Part shown: in pieces, positions 8,113 through 17,429 of the stretch
How positions within the stretch are numbered: the stretch's first letter is position 1
How the letters are laid out: every line of letters starts with the position of its first letter
Assembly: GCA_022239325.1 (NCBI GenBank)
Contig: JAKOGP010000002.1
Location: 1-64,000 of the forward strand
Origin: Flavobacteriaceae bacterium LSUCC0859
Lineage (GTDB): Bacteria > Bacteroidota > Bacteroidia > Flavobacteriales > Flavobacteriaceae
Direction of reading: 5' to 3'
DNA length: 64,000 nt
The notes under the pieces: model-generated
Told to the model about the DNA's origin: nothing
Seen by the model: only the letters and a program-made list of their open reading frames with translations
The model's database searches: none
Translations under genes and position numbers: made by a program

Positions 8113-10563
8113 ATGAAAACGTTTTTATTAAGCTTTACAAGTCTCCTACTTTTTTCGTGCAGCCAGAGCAACAGAACATTAGAGGACCCACTAGCTATAC
8201 ATATTCCTAAGGCTGCGGACGTTATTGTGAGAACTGCTCATTTTGATCTCCTAAAAACCCAACTTAAAAACAATGCGTCCTTTACACACTTTATTGAACA
8301 TGCAGACTTCAAGAATACGAAAGAATTATACCAGAGCTTAAACCATATCTCTGTAAAAGGGAGCTCTTTACTTTGTCTTAGAGAAATAGGAAAAAATAGT
8401 ATGGATTTTATATTGATTAGCCCTCTAGCGCAATCAGACATCAAAAATACCATAATAAAAAGCACCAGAACTTATGACAACAAAAGCATTACAACACATG
8501 CTTTAGCCAACAATAATGAAGATGAGTTATTGATATTTACTGCTCAAATTGGAAATAACTTATTGAGCAGCAGCTCTTTGTTAATGATTGAAAATGCGCT
8601 GAGAACTCCAGATCAAAATAGGGAAAATAAAGACTTATTGGCCCTATTTAAGGCATCTAAAGAGAACAGCATATACACCAAGCTAGACCAAAACAATTGG
8701 TTGTCCCAAAATGGGTTTAGCTCTTTTCCTTCTTACAGATTTGGCGCGTGGAGCGCCCTACACCTGAATATAGACACCGAGCAATTATCCCTCAACGGAT
8801 TTAACACCTACACAGATAGTCTTCCTGCTATTTTAAATCTGTTTAAAAACACTAAGCCAATTTATTTTAATAGCCCGGAAGTCATTCCCCAAAATACTCA
8901 AAGCACCAAAATATATGCCCTCAATAACTATACAGATTTCCAGGTAGAACAGCTCAAACTCTTAGATACTTCTTCAAAAAATGACACCATATTTAAAGAC
9001 ATTGAAGAAGTAGCCTTAACCAAGTCCAACAACAGATTTATGGCTTTTTTGCAATTCAAAGAGACGGAGAACATTCAAGACTTCTTGCAAAGCCAAGACA
9101 CGAATCCATTAGCCTACAGAGAGACTTATATTTACCAAATTACACAAAGCACTTATTTGGAAGATAGTTTTGAGCCTTTGTTAGACTCCCTTCAAACCAA
9201 ATATGCCAGTTTATTAGGAAAAACACTGATGGTCGCAGCCACTAAAGCAGACATTCAGACCGCTATCACATCTATTCAAACAGGCGCTACCCTCTCTAAA
9301 GATCCTTTTTTCAGCCAGAACCAAGCTCAATTAGCCACACAGAGTAATATTCTTTTTTATGAGTCATTTCAAGAGAAGACTCCTAAAAACAAAATCTCAG
9401 ATTACTTTATTCCATCTGATCTAGAAAAAAACGAAACCTACACCAAAAGCGCTCAATGGGTTGCTGGAGACGGTTTCTTCCATGAGCACACCAAACTGTC
9501 AAAACATCTGCTAGCAGAAGAAAGCTATAATCTTAGACCTCTTTTCACACTAGCTTTAGATAGCCCTATAGCTGGAACACTACAATGGGTTAAAAACCAT
9601 AAAAACCAGGAATATGAAATAGTACTTCAAGACACCAATCATGTACTCTATTTGGTAAATAACAAAGGAAAACTGCTTTGGAAAAAACAATTAGAAAGCC
9701 CAATTCAAGGAAAAATTCATCAGGTAGATCTCTATAAAAACGGACGTTTGCAGCTGGCCTTTACTACCGAAAAAAATTGGATGATATTGGACCGGAATGG
9801 CAAAGTAGTGCCTCCATTTAACAAGAATTTTAAGGGACAAGCATTGGGGCCTCTTGCCGTATTTGACTATGACAACAACAAAGAATACCGCTTTGTTTTC
9901 ACACAAGGAAAAAAAATTAATATGTATGACCGCAGCGGTAAAATAGTTAAAGGGTTTCGCTTTAAGAAATCAGAATCAGATATTGTAGGCATACCGCAGC
10001 ACTTCAGAATAAAAGGAAAAGATTATTTGGTTTTCAGAACTTTAAAAGGAGAATTGCTCATTAAAAACAGAGTGGGTAACAATCGGATTCCCCTCCGCAA
10101 AAATTTCAATTTTTCTGACAATACGCCAATGCTTTTAGATGGGAAATTCTCATTTACAGACTTGGATGGACAGCTTGTGCAAATTAGCAATAAAGGAGAT
10201 ATTCAAACTAAAAACTTAAGGATAAATGCAGCCCACAAAACTACGGCGCTACACAATCAACTCGTGGTTCTTGAAGACAATGTGTTATATAGTCAGGGAA
10301 AGAAAGCTACTTTAGATTTTGGGATTTATAGCCCCCCAAACATTACAGAGGTAAATAAGGAGACTTTCATTAGTATTACGGACGTACAAAATGAAAAAGT
10401 ATATCTATTTGACAAAGCTCTTGAGGGCATAGCAAACTTTCCAATCTTTGGCAGCAGTCCCGCCTCTCTTACAGACATGAATAACAATGGAGAACTAAAC
10501 CTACTATGCCAGCAGGACAAACAAACTATTGTAGTCTATGGCATGAAAATTCCAAAAAAATAA
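8113..10563 (+). CDS. Large lipoprotein of unknown function with a C-terminal propeller-like region
   Basis: An 816-residue protein with a lipoprotein signal (LLLFSCSQ, Cys16). I do not recognise a named family with certainty. Residues from about 480 to 816 contain repeated short blade-like segments such as LYLVNNKGKLLWKK, WMILDRNGKVV, INMYDRSGKIVKGF and LVQISNKGDIQ, which look like a beta-propeller of the PQQ/WD type. The first half resembles periplasmic or surface domains without recognisable motifs. It follows rnhB closely. An envelope-associated binding or scaffold role is possible, but this is inference. Confidence 0.7.
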   Translation: MKTFLLSFTSLLLFSCSQSNRTLEDPLAIHIPKAADVIVRTAHFDLLKTQLKNNASFTHFIEHADFKNTKELYQSLNHISVKGSSLLCLREIGKNSMDFILISPLAQSDIKNTIIKSTRTYDNKSITTHALANNNEDELLIFTAQIGNNLLSSSSLLMIENALRTPDQNRENKDLLALFKASKENSIYTKLDQNNWLSQNGFSSFPSYRFGAWSALHLNIDTEQLSLNGFNTYTDSLPAILNLFKNTKPIYFNSPEVIPQNTQSTKIYALNNYTDFQVEQLKLLDTSSKNDTIFKDIEEVALTKSNNRFMAFLQFKETENIQDFLQSQDTNPLAYRETYIYQITQSTYLEDSFEPLLDSLQTKYASLLGKTLMVAATKADIQTAITSIQTGATLSKDPFFSQNQAQLATQSNILFYESFQEKTPKNKISDYFIPSDLEKNETYTKSAQWVAGDGFFHEHTKLSKHLLAEESYNLRPLFTLALDSPIAGTLQWVKNHKNQEYEIVLQDTNHVLYLVNNKGKLLWKKQLESPIQGKIHQVDLYKNGRLQLAFTTEKNWMILDRNGKVVPPFNKNFKGQALGPLAVFDYDNNKEYRFVFTQGKKINMYDRSGKIVKGFRFKKSESDIVGIPQHFRIKGKDYLVFRTLKGELLIKNRVGNNRIPLRKNFNFSDNTPMLLDGKFSFTDLDGQLVQISNKGDIQTKNLRINAAHKTTALHNQLVVLEDNVLYSQGKKATLDFGIYSPPNITEVNKETFISITDVQNEKVYLFDKALEGIANFPIFGSSPASLTDMNNNGELNLLCQQDKQTIVVYGMKIPKK

Positions 10564-10601
10564 AGGGGTAAAATGCTCCGTTTTTAGAAACCTATAAGGG
10601 T

Positions 10602-11297
10602 CTAAATATGCGCCTCAAAAAGATCGCAAATATGCTGCAGCAAACTGGCTTTAACAGCCTGTTCATCTTGCAGTATACCTCCCAACTCAGCGGCCATAGA
10701 GGTAACTGCTTTACCTTTTATTCCACAAGGAATCATAAGGTCAAAATAACCTAAATCTACATTGACGTTTAGTGCCAAACCATGCATGGTAACCCACCTG
10801 CTAGCCCGAACGCCCATAGCACAAATTTTTCGTGCAAAAGGAGTCCCTACGTCTAACCACACACCAGTTTCTCCCTTAGACCGGGTGGCTGAAATATTAA
10901 AATCTGCCAAAGTAAGTATCACGGCCTCTTCTAAAAATCTGAGATACTTGTGAATGTCTGTGAAAAAATTCTCCAAGTCCAGAATGGGGTAGGCTACAAT
11001 TTGACCAGGGCCGTGATAGGTAATGTCTCCCCCTCTATTTATTTTATAAAAGCTAGCTTCTTTTTCTTTAAGTAGGGCTTCAGAGGCTAATAAATTTTGG
11101 ATGTCTCCGCTTTTTCCCAGGGTAAATACATGTGGGTGTTCTACAAACAATAGATGATTGGTAGTGGGATCTGAACTGCCATTCCTCCTGTTGCTCACTT
11201 TGGTAGCTAAGGTTTTGGCAAATAAAGCTTCTTGAAAATCCCAAGTTTCTTTATAATCTTTTCTGCCTAAATCTTGAACTTCCAGCTTTTTGTTCAT
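10602..11297 (-). CDS. lipB: Octanoyltransferase LipB
   Basis: A 231-residue lipoyl(octanoyl) transferase that moves octanoate from acyl carrier protein to lipoyl domains of 2-oxoacid dehydrogenases and the glycine cleavage system. The family signature RGGDITYHGPGQ is at residues 88-99; the catalytic lysine (K157 in ARKICAMGVR) and the acyl-accepting cysteine (C191 in IPCGIKGKAV) are present. It is a single gene on the minus strand. A perfect -7 box ends only about five bases upstream of the start codon, so the mRNA is probably leaderless or nearly so. Confidence 0.96.
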   Translation of the reverse strand: MNKKLEVQDLGRKDYKETWDFQEALFAKTLATKVSNRRNGSSDPTTNHLLFVEHPHVFTLGKSGDIQNLLASEALLKEKEASFYKINRGGDITYHGPGQIVAYPILDLENFFTDIHKYLRFLEEAVILTLADFNISATRSKGETGVWLDVGTPFARKICAMGVRASRWVTMHGLALNVNVDLGYFDLMIPCGIKGKAVTSMAAELGGILQDEQAVKASLLQHICDLFEAHI

Positions 11298-11301
11298 GGC
11301 G

Positions 11302-11309
11302 CAAAGATA
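11302..11309 (-). promoter_or_regulatory. -7 promoter box of lipB
   Basis: On the minus strand it reads TATCTTTG, a perfect TAnnTTTG. It ends at 11302, while the lipB start codon occupies 11295-11297, which implies a very short or absent leader. Confidence 0.55.
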
Positions 11310-11327
11310 ACACTTATACCAAAAAAA

Positions 11328-11486
11328 TTATGAATTGGGATTGTTCAAAATCACTAGGGCCGCTATAACACCGGGCACCCAACCACAAAGGGTCAGTAAA
11401 AAGACAATAAGGATAGAGCCACAACCCTTACCAATCACAGAAAGGGGTGGAAAAAGTATGGCTAAAAGCACGCGCCAAAAACTCAT
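11328..11486 (-). CDS. YqaE/Pmp3-family small membrane protein
   Basis: A 52-residue protein that begins MSFWRVLLAILFPPLSVIGK and continues with two hydrophobic segments and the GWVPGVIAAL motif. This is the Pmp3/YqaE (UPF0057) pattern: two short transmembrane helices with the conserved FPP and GWxPGxIxA motifs. Members are linked to membrane potential and salt stress in yeast and plants; the bacterial role is not well established. It lies between lipB and lysS, with 30 bases to lipB. The start is an ATG and the frame ends at TAA. Confidence 0.88.
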   Translation of the reverse strand: MSFWRVLLAILFPPLSVIGKGCGSILIVFLLTLCGWVPGVIAALVILNNPNS

Positions 11487-11576
11487 AGAAATAAGGGTTT
11501 AGGTTCTTAACTTAACCTTTAGACGTAAGTATGCGTCAAATGTTACAAAGCCATTTAATAATTGAAGTGAAGTCCT

Positions 11577-11584
11577 TATCTTTG
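11577..11584 (+). promoter_or_regulatory. -7 promoter box of lysS
   Basis: TATCTTTG is a perfect TAnnTTTG match, 19 bases before the lysS ATG. The expected -33 position holds only a weak TTTAA. Confidence 0.5.
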
Positions 11585-11603
11585 CCTCTTATAATTCCCA
11601 CAG

Positions 11604-13298
11604 ATGCAACTGACAGAACAAGAAATTGTAAGAAGAGAAAAATTATCCAAATTAAAAGCCATGGGTATAGACCCTTATCCAGCGGCCTTATTCCCTGTAG
11701 ACACGCTATCTAACCAAATTGAGTCTCATTATGAGGAGGGAAAAAAAGTGGTCATTTCTGGAAGGCTCATGAGGAAAAAGGTGCAAGGGAAAGCCTCTTT
11801 TGCAGAAATACAAGACAGCGAAGGACGTATTCAGGTATATTTCAATAGAGATGAGATAGATCTTTCTCCAGACAGTAACCAGTACAATGAAGTGTTTAAA
11901 AAACTCATAGATCTTGGAGATATCTTAGGAATAGAAGGGAGCCTTTTTACTACCCAAGTTGGTGAAAAAACGGTGATGGTTAAAAAATTCACACTACTCA
12001 GTAAGGCCTTAAGACCCCTTCCCCTTCCAAAAGTAGACGCAGAGGGAAAGGTATATGATCAGTTTAACGACCCCGAACTCAGGTACAGACAACGGTATGT
12101 AGACCTTATTGTGAACCCGCAGGTAAAAGATACTTTCATAAAAAGAACAAAAATCACCAACAGCATACGGCAGTTTTTTAACGAAAAAGGCTACTTAGAA
12201 GTAGAAACCCCCATTTTACAACCCATACCAGGAGGGGCTTCTGCCAGGCCTTTTATAACACATCACAATGCACTAAACATGCCTCTTTATCTTAGAATAG
12301 CAAATGAGCTATACTTAAAAAGATTGATTGTTGGCGGTTTTGACGGCGTATATGAGTTTTCAAAAGACTTTAGGAATGAGGGAATGGACCGCACCCACAA
12401 TCCAGAATTTACCGTCATGGAATTGTATGTAGCCTATAAAGACTACCATTGGATGATGGACACCACTGAAAAATTACTGGAAACCATAGCTGTAGCCTCC
12501 AACGGAAGCACTGCAATTAAGGTAGGGGAACACACCATAGATTTCAAAGCTCCATATCCAAGAGTGCCCATTTTAGAGGCTATTAAAACTCATACCGGAG
12601 AGGACGTCGCTGGTTTAGACAGAGAGGGCCTAGCAGAGGTAGCCAAAAAACTAGGTTTAGAAGTAGAAGAGAGTATGGGTGTTGGGAAACTCATAGATGA
12701 AATTTTTGGCGAGTGCTGCGAACACCACTACATCCAACCCACTTTTATTACAGACTACCCCAAAGAAATGAGCCCACTTACCAAGGCACATAGAAATAAC
12801 CCCGCACTCACAGAGCGCTTTGAACTTATGGTAAACGGAAAAGAGCTAGCCAATGCCTATTCTGAGCTAAACGACCCCATAGACCAACGCGCCAGATTTG
12901 AAGACCAACTGGCATTGTCAGAGAAAGGAGATGACGAGGCCATGTTTATCGATCAAGATTTCTTGAGAGCCCTAGAATACGGTATGCCCCCTACCTCAGG
13001 AATAGGGATTGGAATAGATAGGTTGGTTATGCTTATGACCAATAATGCCTCCATACAAGAGGTGTTATTTTTCCCTCAAATGCGACCAGAGAAAAAACCT
13101 ATGGCACTTTCTGAGAATGAAAAACTAGTTTTTGAGCTTCTGAAAAAAGAGCAGGAAATGCTACTTTCAGACCTAAAATCTGCTAGCGAACTCAGTAACA
13201 AAGCCTGGGACAAAGCCATAAAAGGACTCACCAAGTTACAGTTAGTTTCGGTGGCCAAGCAGGCCGATGCACTAATCTGTAAGCTTAACAAAGTATAG
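11604..13298 (+). CDS. lysS: Lysyl-tRNA synthetase, class II
   Basis: A 564-residue lysine-tRNA ligase. An N-terminal OB-fold that reads the anticodon (about residues 45-150, with ISGRLMRKKVQGKASFAEIQD) precedes the class II catalytic core. Class II motif 2 is visible as FSKDFRNEGMDRTHNPEFT and motif 3 as GIGIGIDRLVMLMT. After the core there is an extra tail of about 60 residues (from about 505) with a helical, possibly winged-helix character; such tails occur in Bacteroidota LysS proteins, and the role is unclear. The start at 11604 follows a good -7 box by 19 bases. Confidence 0.97.
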   Translation: MQLTEQEIVRREKLSKLKAMGIDPYPAALFPVDTLSNQIESHYEEGKKVVISGRLMRKKVQGKASFAEIQDSEGRIQVYFNRDEIDLSPDSNQYNEVFKKLIDLGDILGIEGSLFTTQVGEKTVMVKKFTLLSKALRPLPLPKVDAEGKVYDQFNDPELRYRQRYVDLIVNPQVKDTFIKRTKITNSIRQFFNEKGYLEVETPILQPIPGGASARPFITHHNALNMPLYLRIANELYLKRLIVGGFDGVYEFSKDFRNEGMDRTHNPEFTVMELYVAYKDYHWMMDTTEKLLETIAVASNGSTAIKVGEHTIDFKAPYPRVPILEAIKTHTGEDVAGLDREGLAEVAKKLGLEVEESMGVGKLIDEIFGECCEHHYIQPTFITDYPKEMSPLTKAHRNNPALTERFELMVNGKELANAYSELNDPIDQRARFEDQLALSEKGDDEAMFIDQDFLRALEYGMPPTSGIGIGIDRLVMLMTNNASIQEVLFFPQMRPEKKPMALSENEKLVFELLKKEQEMLLSDLKSASELSNKAWDKAIKGLTKLQLVSVAKQADALICKLNKV

Positions 13299-13360
13299 TT
13301 TCCAACTTTACTTTTTAATTCTCTCAAAAAAAAGCTAGCTTAGGATAAATTTTTTAAGAG

Positions 13361-14791
13361 ATGCACATAAGTAAGCGTATTGGATTATTTACTGGACCCC
13401 TACTTTTTATAGCTTTACTCCTTTGGCCACAACCTCTTTTATCTGAAAGTGGAGACGCAGTGATAGCTGTAGCCCTTTGGATGGTGTGCTGGTGGCTTAC
13501 AGAGGCTGTGTCTATTTCAGTAACTGCACTACTCCCCTTACTTTTATTCCCCCTGCTAGATATTATGCCAATTGCAGAAGTAGGAAACAATTATGGCAGT
13601 CCAATTATCTTTTTATTTTTTGGAGGCTTTGTTATGGCACTGGCCTTGGAAAAAGTAAATCTTCACAGAAGAATTGCTCTGAATATTATAAAGATCACAG
13701 GGACTACTCCCAATAAAGTGGTCTTAGGATTTATGATTGCTACAGCGGCCTTAAGCATGTGGATAAGCAATACCGCTACTACGGTGGTCATGCTACCCAT
13801 TGCTCTTTCTGTGATTCATTTACTCATAGACGACGCAGATGGCTTTACCAAAAAAGATAAGAATTTTGCCATCAGTGTCATGTTAGGTATTGCTTTTGCT
13901 GCCAACGCTGGTGGTATTGCCACAGTCATTGGTACACCTCCAAATTCCATTCTCATTGGACTTTTAGAAAATGAATATCAGATTCAGATTTCATTTTTAA
14001 AGTGGATGCTCTTTGGACTGCCTTTCTCTATCATAATGATTGGCATGAGTTATGGGATTATGGTACACCTAATTTTTCCTTCCAAAGGTTTAAATTTCAA
14101 AGCATCTAAGCATGTCATTCAAGAGGAGTTAGAGAAACTAGGTCCCACTAAACCCAAAGAAAAAATGGTGCTTATAATCTTTGCAGTAACCGTTTCCCTA
14201 TGGATTTTCAGAACCCTTATAAATGCACTCCTCCCCGGTCTAGGGCTTTCAGACACTATGATCAGTATGGGGGCCGCCATTAGTCTTTTCTCCATCCCCT
14301 TTAATTTAAAAAAGGGAGACTTCATACTACAATGGAAGGACACTCAAAAATTAGCCTGGGGGATACTCATTTTATTTGGTGGAGGCTTAGCATTGGCAAA
14401 AGGGATGTCTGTATCTGGAATTGTAGACGCAGTCTCAGGAGCCATTGCAACAGGAAATTTTAGTGTTACAGCTACCGCTAGTTTATTGATCATACTTATG
14501 CTTTTTATGACAGAACTAATGAGTAACGTTGCCTTGGTTGCTGTCTTAGCTCCTGTGGTAGCGGGAATAGCTATAGGCCTAGGGGTACCTATTCTGTATT
14601 TACTCATTCCTGTGACCATGGCAAGTAGTTGTGCCTTTATGCTCCCCATGGCCACCCCACCAAACGCCATTGTTTTTGCTAGTGGTTTTGTAGAAGTAAA
14701 ACATATGGTAAAAGCAGGGGTGCTTTTAAATGCCATAGCAGTGCTCTTACTTATATTTCTTTTTGAATACGTTATTCCAACTCTGTTCTAA
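13361..14791 (+). CDS. SLC13/DASS-family sodium-coupled anion transporter
   Basis: A 476-residue polytopic inner-membrane protein of the divalent anion:Na+ symporter family, which imports dicarboxylates, sulfate or related anions with sodium. Two family hallmarks are visible: the first SNT motif (MWISNTATTVVMLPI, about residue 128) and the second inverted-repeat counterpart (ELMSNVALVAVLAPV, about residue 386), plus TPPNSI and TPPNAI loops. About a dozen hydrophobic helices are present. The substrate cannot be assigned from sequence alone. It follows lysS by 62 bases on the same strand. Confidence 0.88.
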   Translation: MHISKRIGLFTGPLLFIALLLWPQPLLSESGDAVIAVALWMVCWWLTEAVSISVTALLPLLLFPLLDIMPIAEVGNNYGSPIIFLFFGGFVMALALEKVNLHRRIALNIIKITGTTPNKVVLGFMIATAALSMWISNTATTVVMLPIALSVIHLLIDDADGFTKKDKNFAISVMLGIAFAANAGGIATVIGTPPNSILIGLLENEYQIQISFLKWMLFGLPFSIIMIGMSYGIMVHLIFPSKGLNFKASKHVIQEELEKLGPTKPKEKMVLIIFAVTVSLWIFRTLINALLPGLGLSDTMISMGAAISLFSIPFNLKKGDFILQWKDTQKLAWGILILFGGGLALAKGMSVSGIVDAVSGAIATGNFSVTATASLLIILMLFMTELMSNVALVAVLAPVVAGIAIGLGVPILYLLIPVTMASSCAFMLPMATPPNAIVFASGFVEVKHMVKAGVLLNAIAVLLLIFLFEYVIPTLF

Positions 14792-14872
14792 AAGGTATCT
14801 TATGATTTTATTAACATTTCTTTAAGTCTTTTTTTCGGTTATTTGAGAAGCTAAAAATAAAAAACAACTCAA

Positions 14873-17371
14873 ATGATCAAAAACAATCTCAAATCTATTC
14901 TTCTAGCATGCCTAGTTTTGGGTAGTATGGGAACAGCAGAAGCACAGCTGTTCAAGAAAAAGTCCAAGGCAAAGGTACCAACAGAGGCCAAACCAAAACC
15001 AGACAAAAATGCACCGCAGCCCTATGCAAAGGTGATCACCAAAGAAGCCAAAACAGATACTGGTTTGTTTGACGTACATAAAATAAAAGAAAACTACTTC
15101 TACGAAATACCAAATGAGCTTTTTGGTAGAGAAATGCTAATGGTGAGTAGAATTTCTAAAACTGCAGCCGGTATTGGCTTCGGAGGTGGAAAAATAAACA
15201 CCCAAGTCATGAGATGGGAAAAGAAAGGCAATAAAGTGTATCTCAGAGTGGTAAGCCATGAGGTAGTAGCCAACGACTCTTTACCCGTTAAAGAAGCTGT
15301 GATAAACTCCAATTTTGAGCCTGTATTATATGCCTTTGACGTGAAGTCTAACAGAAAAGACTCCATTGCAAGCTCTACAGTGATAGAAGTAACAGATCTT
15401 TTTAGCAAAGACGTTAGTGCGCTGGGAATGCCAGATTACTACAAAAAAAGATACAAGGCTTCCAGATTGGACAGCGATAGAAGTTTCATAGAAAGTGTGA
15501 AATCTTATCCAAAAAACATAGAAGCCAGACACGTAAAAACATATTTAGCTAGCAACCCACCTTCTAACAGCAGTTTAGGATCTATTTCTGTAGAGATTAA
15601 CAATTCTATGATTTTACTTCCTGAAACACCAATGAAACGACGCTATTTTGACAAAAGGGTAGGCTGGTTTGAAAGAGACCAAGTAGACTACGGTTTAGAT
15701 GCACAGGAAAGTAAAACTGTTAAGTTTTTAGATCGTTGGAGATTAGAGGTTAAAGACGAGGATATTGAAAAATTCAAAAGGGGAGAATTAGTAGAACCAA
15801 AAAAACCAATTATATACTATGTAGACAGGGCTACACCAAAAAAATGGGTGCCATATATTAAACAAGGTATAGAAGACTGGCAGGTAGCGTTTGAGGCAGC
15901 AGGTTTTAAAAATGCCATTATTGCCATGGATCCTCCTACACCAGAAGAAGACCCAGAATGGTCTCCAGAAGACGTTCGTTATTCTGTAGTTCGCTATTTA
16001 GCCTCTCCCATTCCAAATGCCAACGGCCCTCACGTAAGTGATCCAAGATCTGGAGAGATTTTAGAGTCCGATATTAACTGGTATCACAATGTGATGACGC
16101 TACTTAGAAACTGGTACTTTGTACAAACTGCTGCCATTAACCCAGAAGCACAGGGCGTGGCTTTTAAAGACGAGGTTATGGGACGCCTTATTCAATTTGT
16201 CTCTTCTCATGAGGTAGGACACACTCTGGGCTTACCACACAATATGGGTTCTAGTGCCGCTTACCCGGTAGACTCTTTAAGGTCTGCTAGCTTTACTAGC
16301 AAATACGGAACAGCTCCCTCTATTATGGACTATGCACGTTTTAATTACGTAGCACAGCCAGAAGATAAAGGAGTAGCTCTTATGCCAAATATTGGTGTAT
16401 ATGACAAATACAGTATAGAGTGGGGTTACAGACCCATTTTAGATAAAACTGCAGAGGAAGAAAAACCCATTTTAGACAGTTGGATTTTAGCACATGAAGG
16501 AGATCCCATGTACCGATTTGGAAGCCAGCAATCCAGAGATGTAGTAGACCCAAGTTCTCAAACAGAGGATCTGGGAGACAACGCCATGAAGGCCAGCAAT
16601 TACGGGATTATGAACCTCAAGAGGATTGTACCTAATCTTATTAAGTGGACCTCTGAAAACGGAAAAGATTACGAGGATCTAGCTACCTTATACGGACAGG
16701 TGTTATCTCAATACAACCGCTATATGGGCCATGTGTCTAACAATATTGGTGGGGTGTACGAAAACCACAAGACCTATGAGCAAGAAGGAGCGGTATATAC
16801 TCCAGTGGCTAAATCTCACCAAATGGAGGCTATGAAGTTTTTACAAAAGGAATTATTTACCACTCCAGAGTGGATGCTGGACCAAGACATCCTATCCAGA
16901 ACAGAATACTCAGGTACGGTAGAACGTATTAGAGGGGTACAGGTAAGAACGCTAAACAATGTCCTTAGCTTAGGTAAAATGGCCAGACTCATAGAGCATG
17001 AAACAGCTATGGGAAACAAAGCTTACACCCTCACTCAAATGATGTCTGAACTCAGAAGAGGAGTTTGGTCTGAAATATACAACGGACGCGCCATAGACAC
17101 CTACAGAAGAAACCTGCAGAAAGGGCATATAGACCGTTTGGAATATCTCATGACGGCAGAAAGTCAGAGAAAACTACCAGAATATGGTGGCTACCAGAAA
17201 TCTACTGCCGTAACAACATCTCAGTCAGACATTCGTTCTGTGGTAAGAGGAGAATTAGTGACCCTGAGAGCCCAGTTAAGAAATGGACTTTCTGGAGCAG
17301 CTAACACCTTATCTAGATACCATATGCAAGACGCCATAGCGAGAATTAACCACATTTTGGATCCTAAATAA
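14873..17371 (+). CDS. Secreted zinc-dependent metalloprotease (DUF5117/DUF4953/DUF5118 type)
   Basis: An 832-residue exported protein with a signal peptide (ending AEAQ). A long extended N-terminal part (DUF5117-like, with AxSxTVIEVTDLF features) precedes a zincin domain with HEVGHTLGLPHNM near residues 446-458: two zinc-binding histidines, the catalytic glutamate, and a third histidine. A Met-turn-like SIMDYARFNYV lies about 35 residues later. This architecture is common in Bacteroidota as 'zinc-dependent metalloprotease'; substrates are not established. It is monocistronic and ends at a bidirectional terminator shared with hemL. Confidence 0.9.
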   Translation: MIKNNLKSILLACLVLGSMGTAEAQLFKKKSKAKVPTEAKPKPDKNAPQPYAKVITKEAKTDTGLFDVHKIKENYFYEIPNELFGREMLMVSRISKTAAGIGFGGGKINTQVMRWEKKGNKVYLRVVSHEVVANDSLPVKEAVINSNFEPVLYAFDVKSNRKDSIASSTVIEVTDLFSKDVSALGMPDYYKKRYKASRLDSDRSFIESVKSYPKNIEARHVKTYLASNPPSNSSLGSISVEINNSMILLPETPMKRRYFDKRVGWFERDQVDYGLDAQESKTVKFLDRWRLEVKDEDIEKFKRGELVEPKKPIIYYVDRATPKKWVPYIKQGIEDWQVAFEAAGFKNAIIAMDPPTPEEDPEWSPEDVRYSVVRYLASPIPNANGPHVSDPRSGEILESDINWYHNVMTLLRNWYFVQTAAINPEAQGVAFKDEVMGRLIQFVSSHEVGHTLGLPHNMGSSAAYPVDSLRSASFTSKYGTAPSIMDYARFNYVAQPEDKGVALMPNIGVYDKYSIEWGYRPILDKTAEEEKPILDSWILAHEGDPMYRFGSQQSRDVVDPSSQTEDLGDNAMKASNYGIMNLKRIVPNLIKWTSENGKDYEDLATLYGQVLSQYNRYMGHVSNNIGGVYENHKTYEQEGAVYTPVAKSHQMEAMKFLQKELFTTPEWMLDQDILSRTEYSGTVERIRGVQVRTLNNVLSLGKMARLIEHETAMGNKAYTLTQMMSELRRGVWSEIYNGRAIDTYRRNLQKGHIDRLEYLMTAESQRKLPEYGGYQKSTAVTTSQSDIRSVVRGELVTLRAQLRNGLSGAANTLSRYHMQDAIARINHILDPK

Positions 17372-17396
17372 GGGTCTTAAATAACCAACCATTTCC

Positions 17397-17429
17397 AAAA
17401 AAGGGAGGCCACTGGCCTCCCTTTTTTTT
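17397..17429. terminator. Bidirectional intrinsic terminator between metalloprotease and hemL
   Basis: A perfect 8-bp GC-rich stem (GGGAGGCC 17403-17410 with GGCCTCCC 17414-17421) with a 3-base loop, flanked by an A tract on the left and eight Ts on the right, so it can stop transcription from both convergent genes. Its right arm overlaps the last codon region of hemL. Confidence 0.9.
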
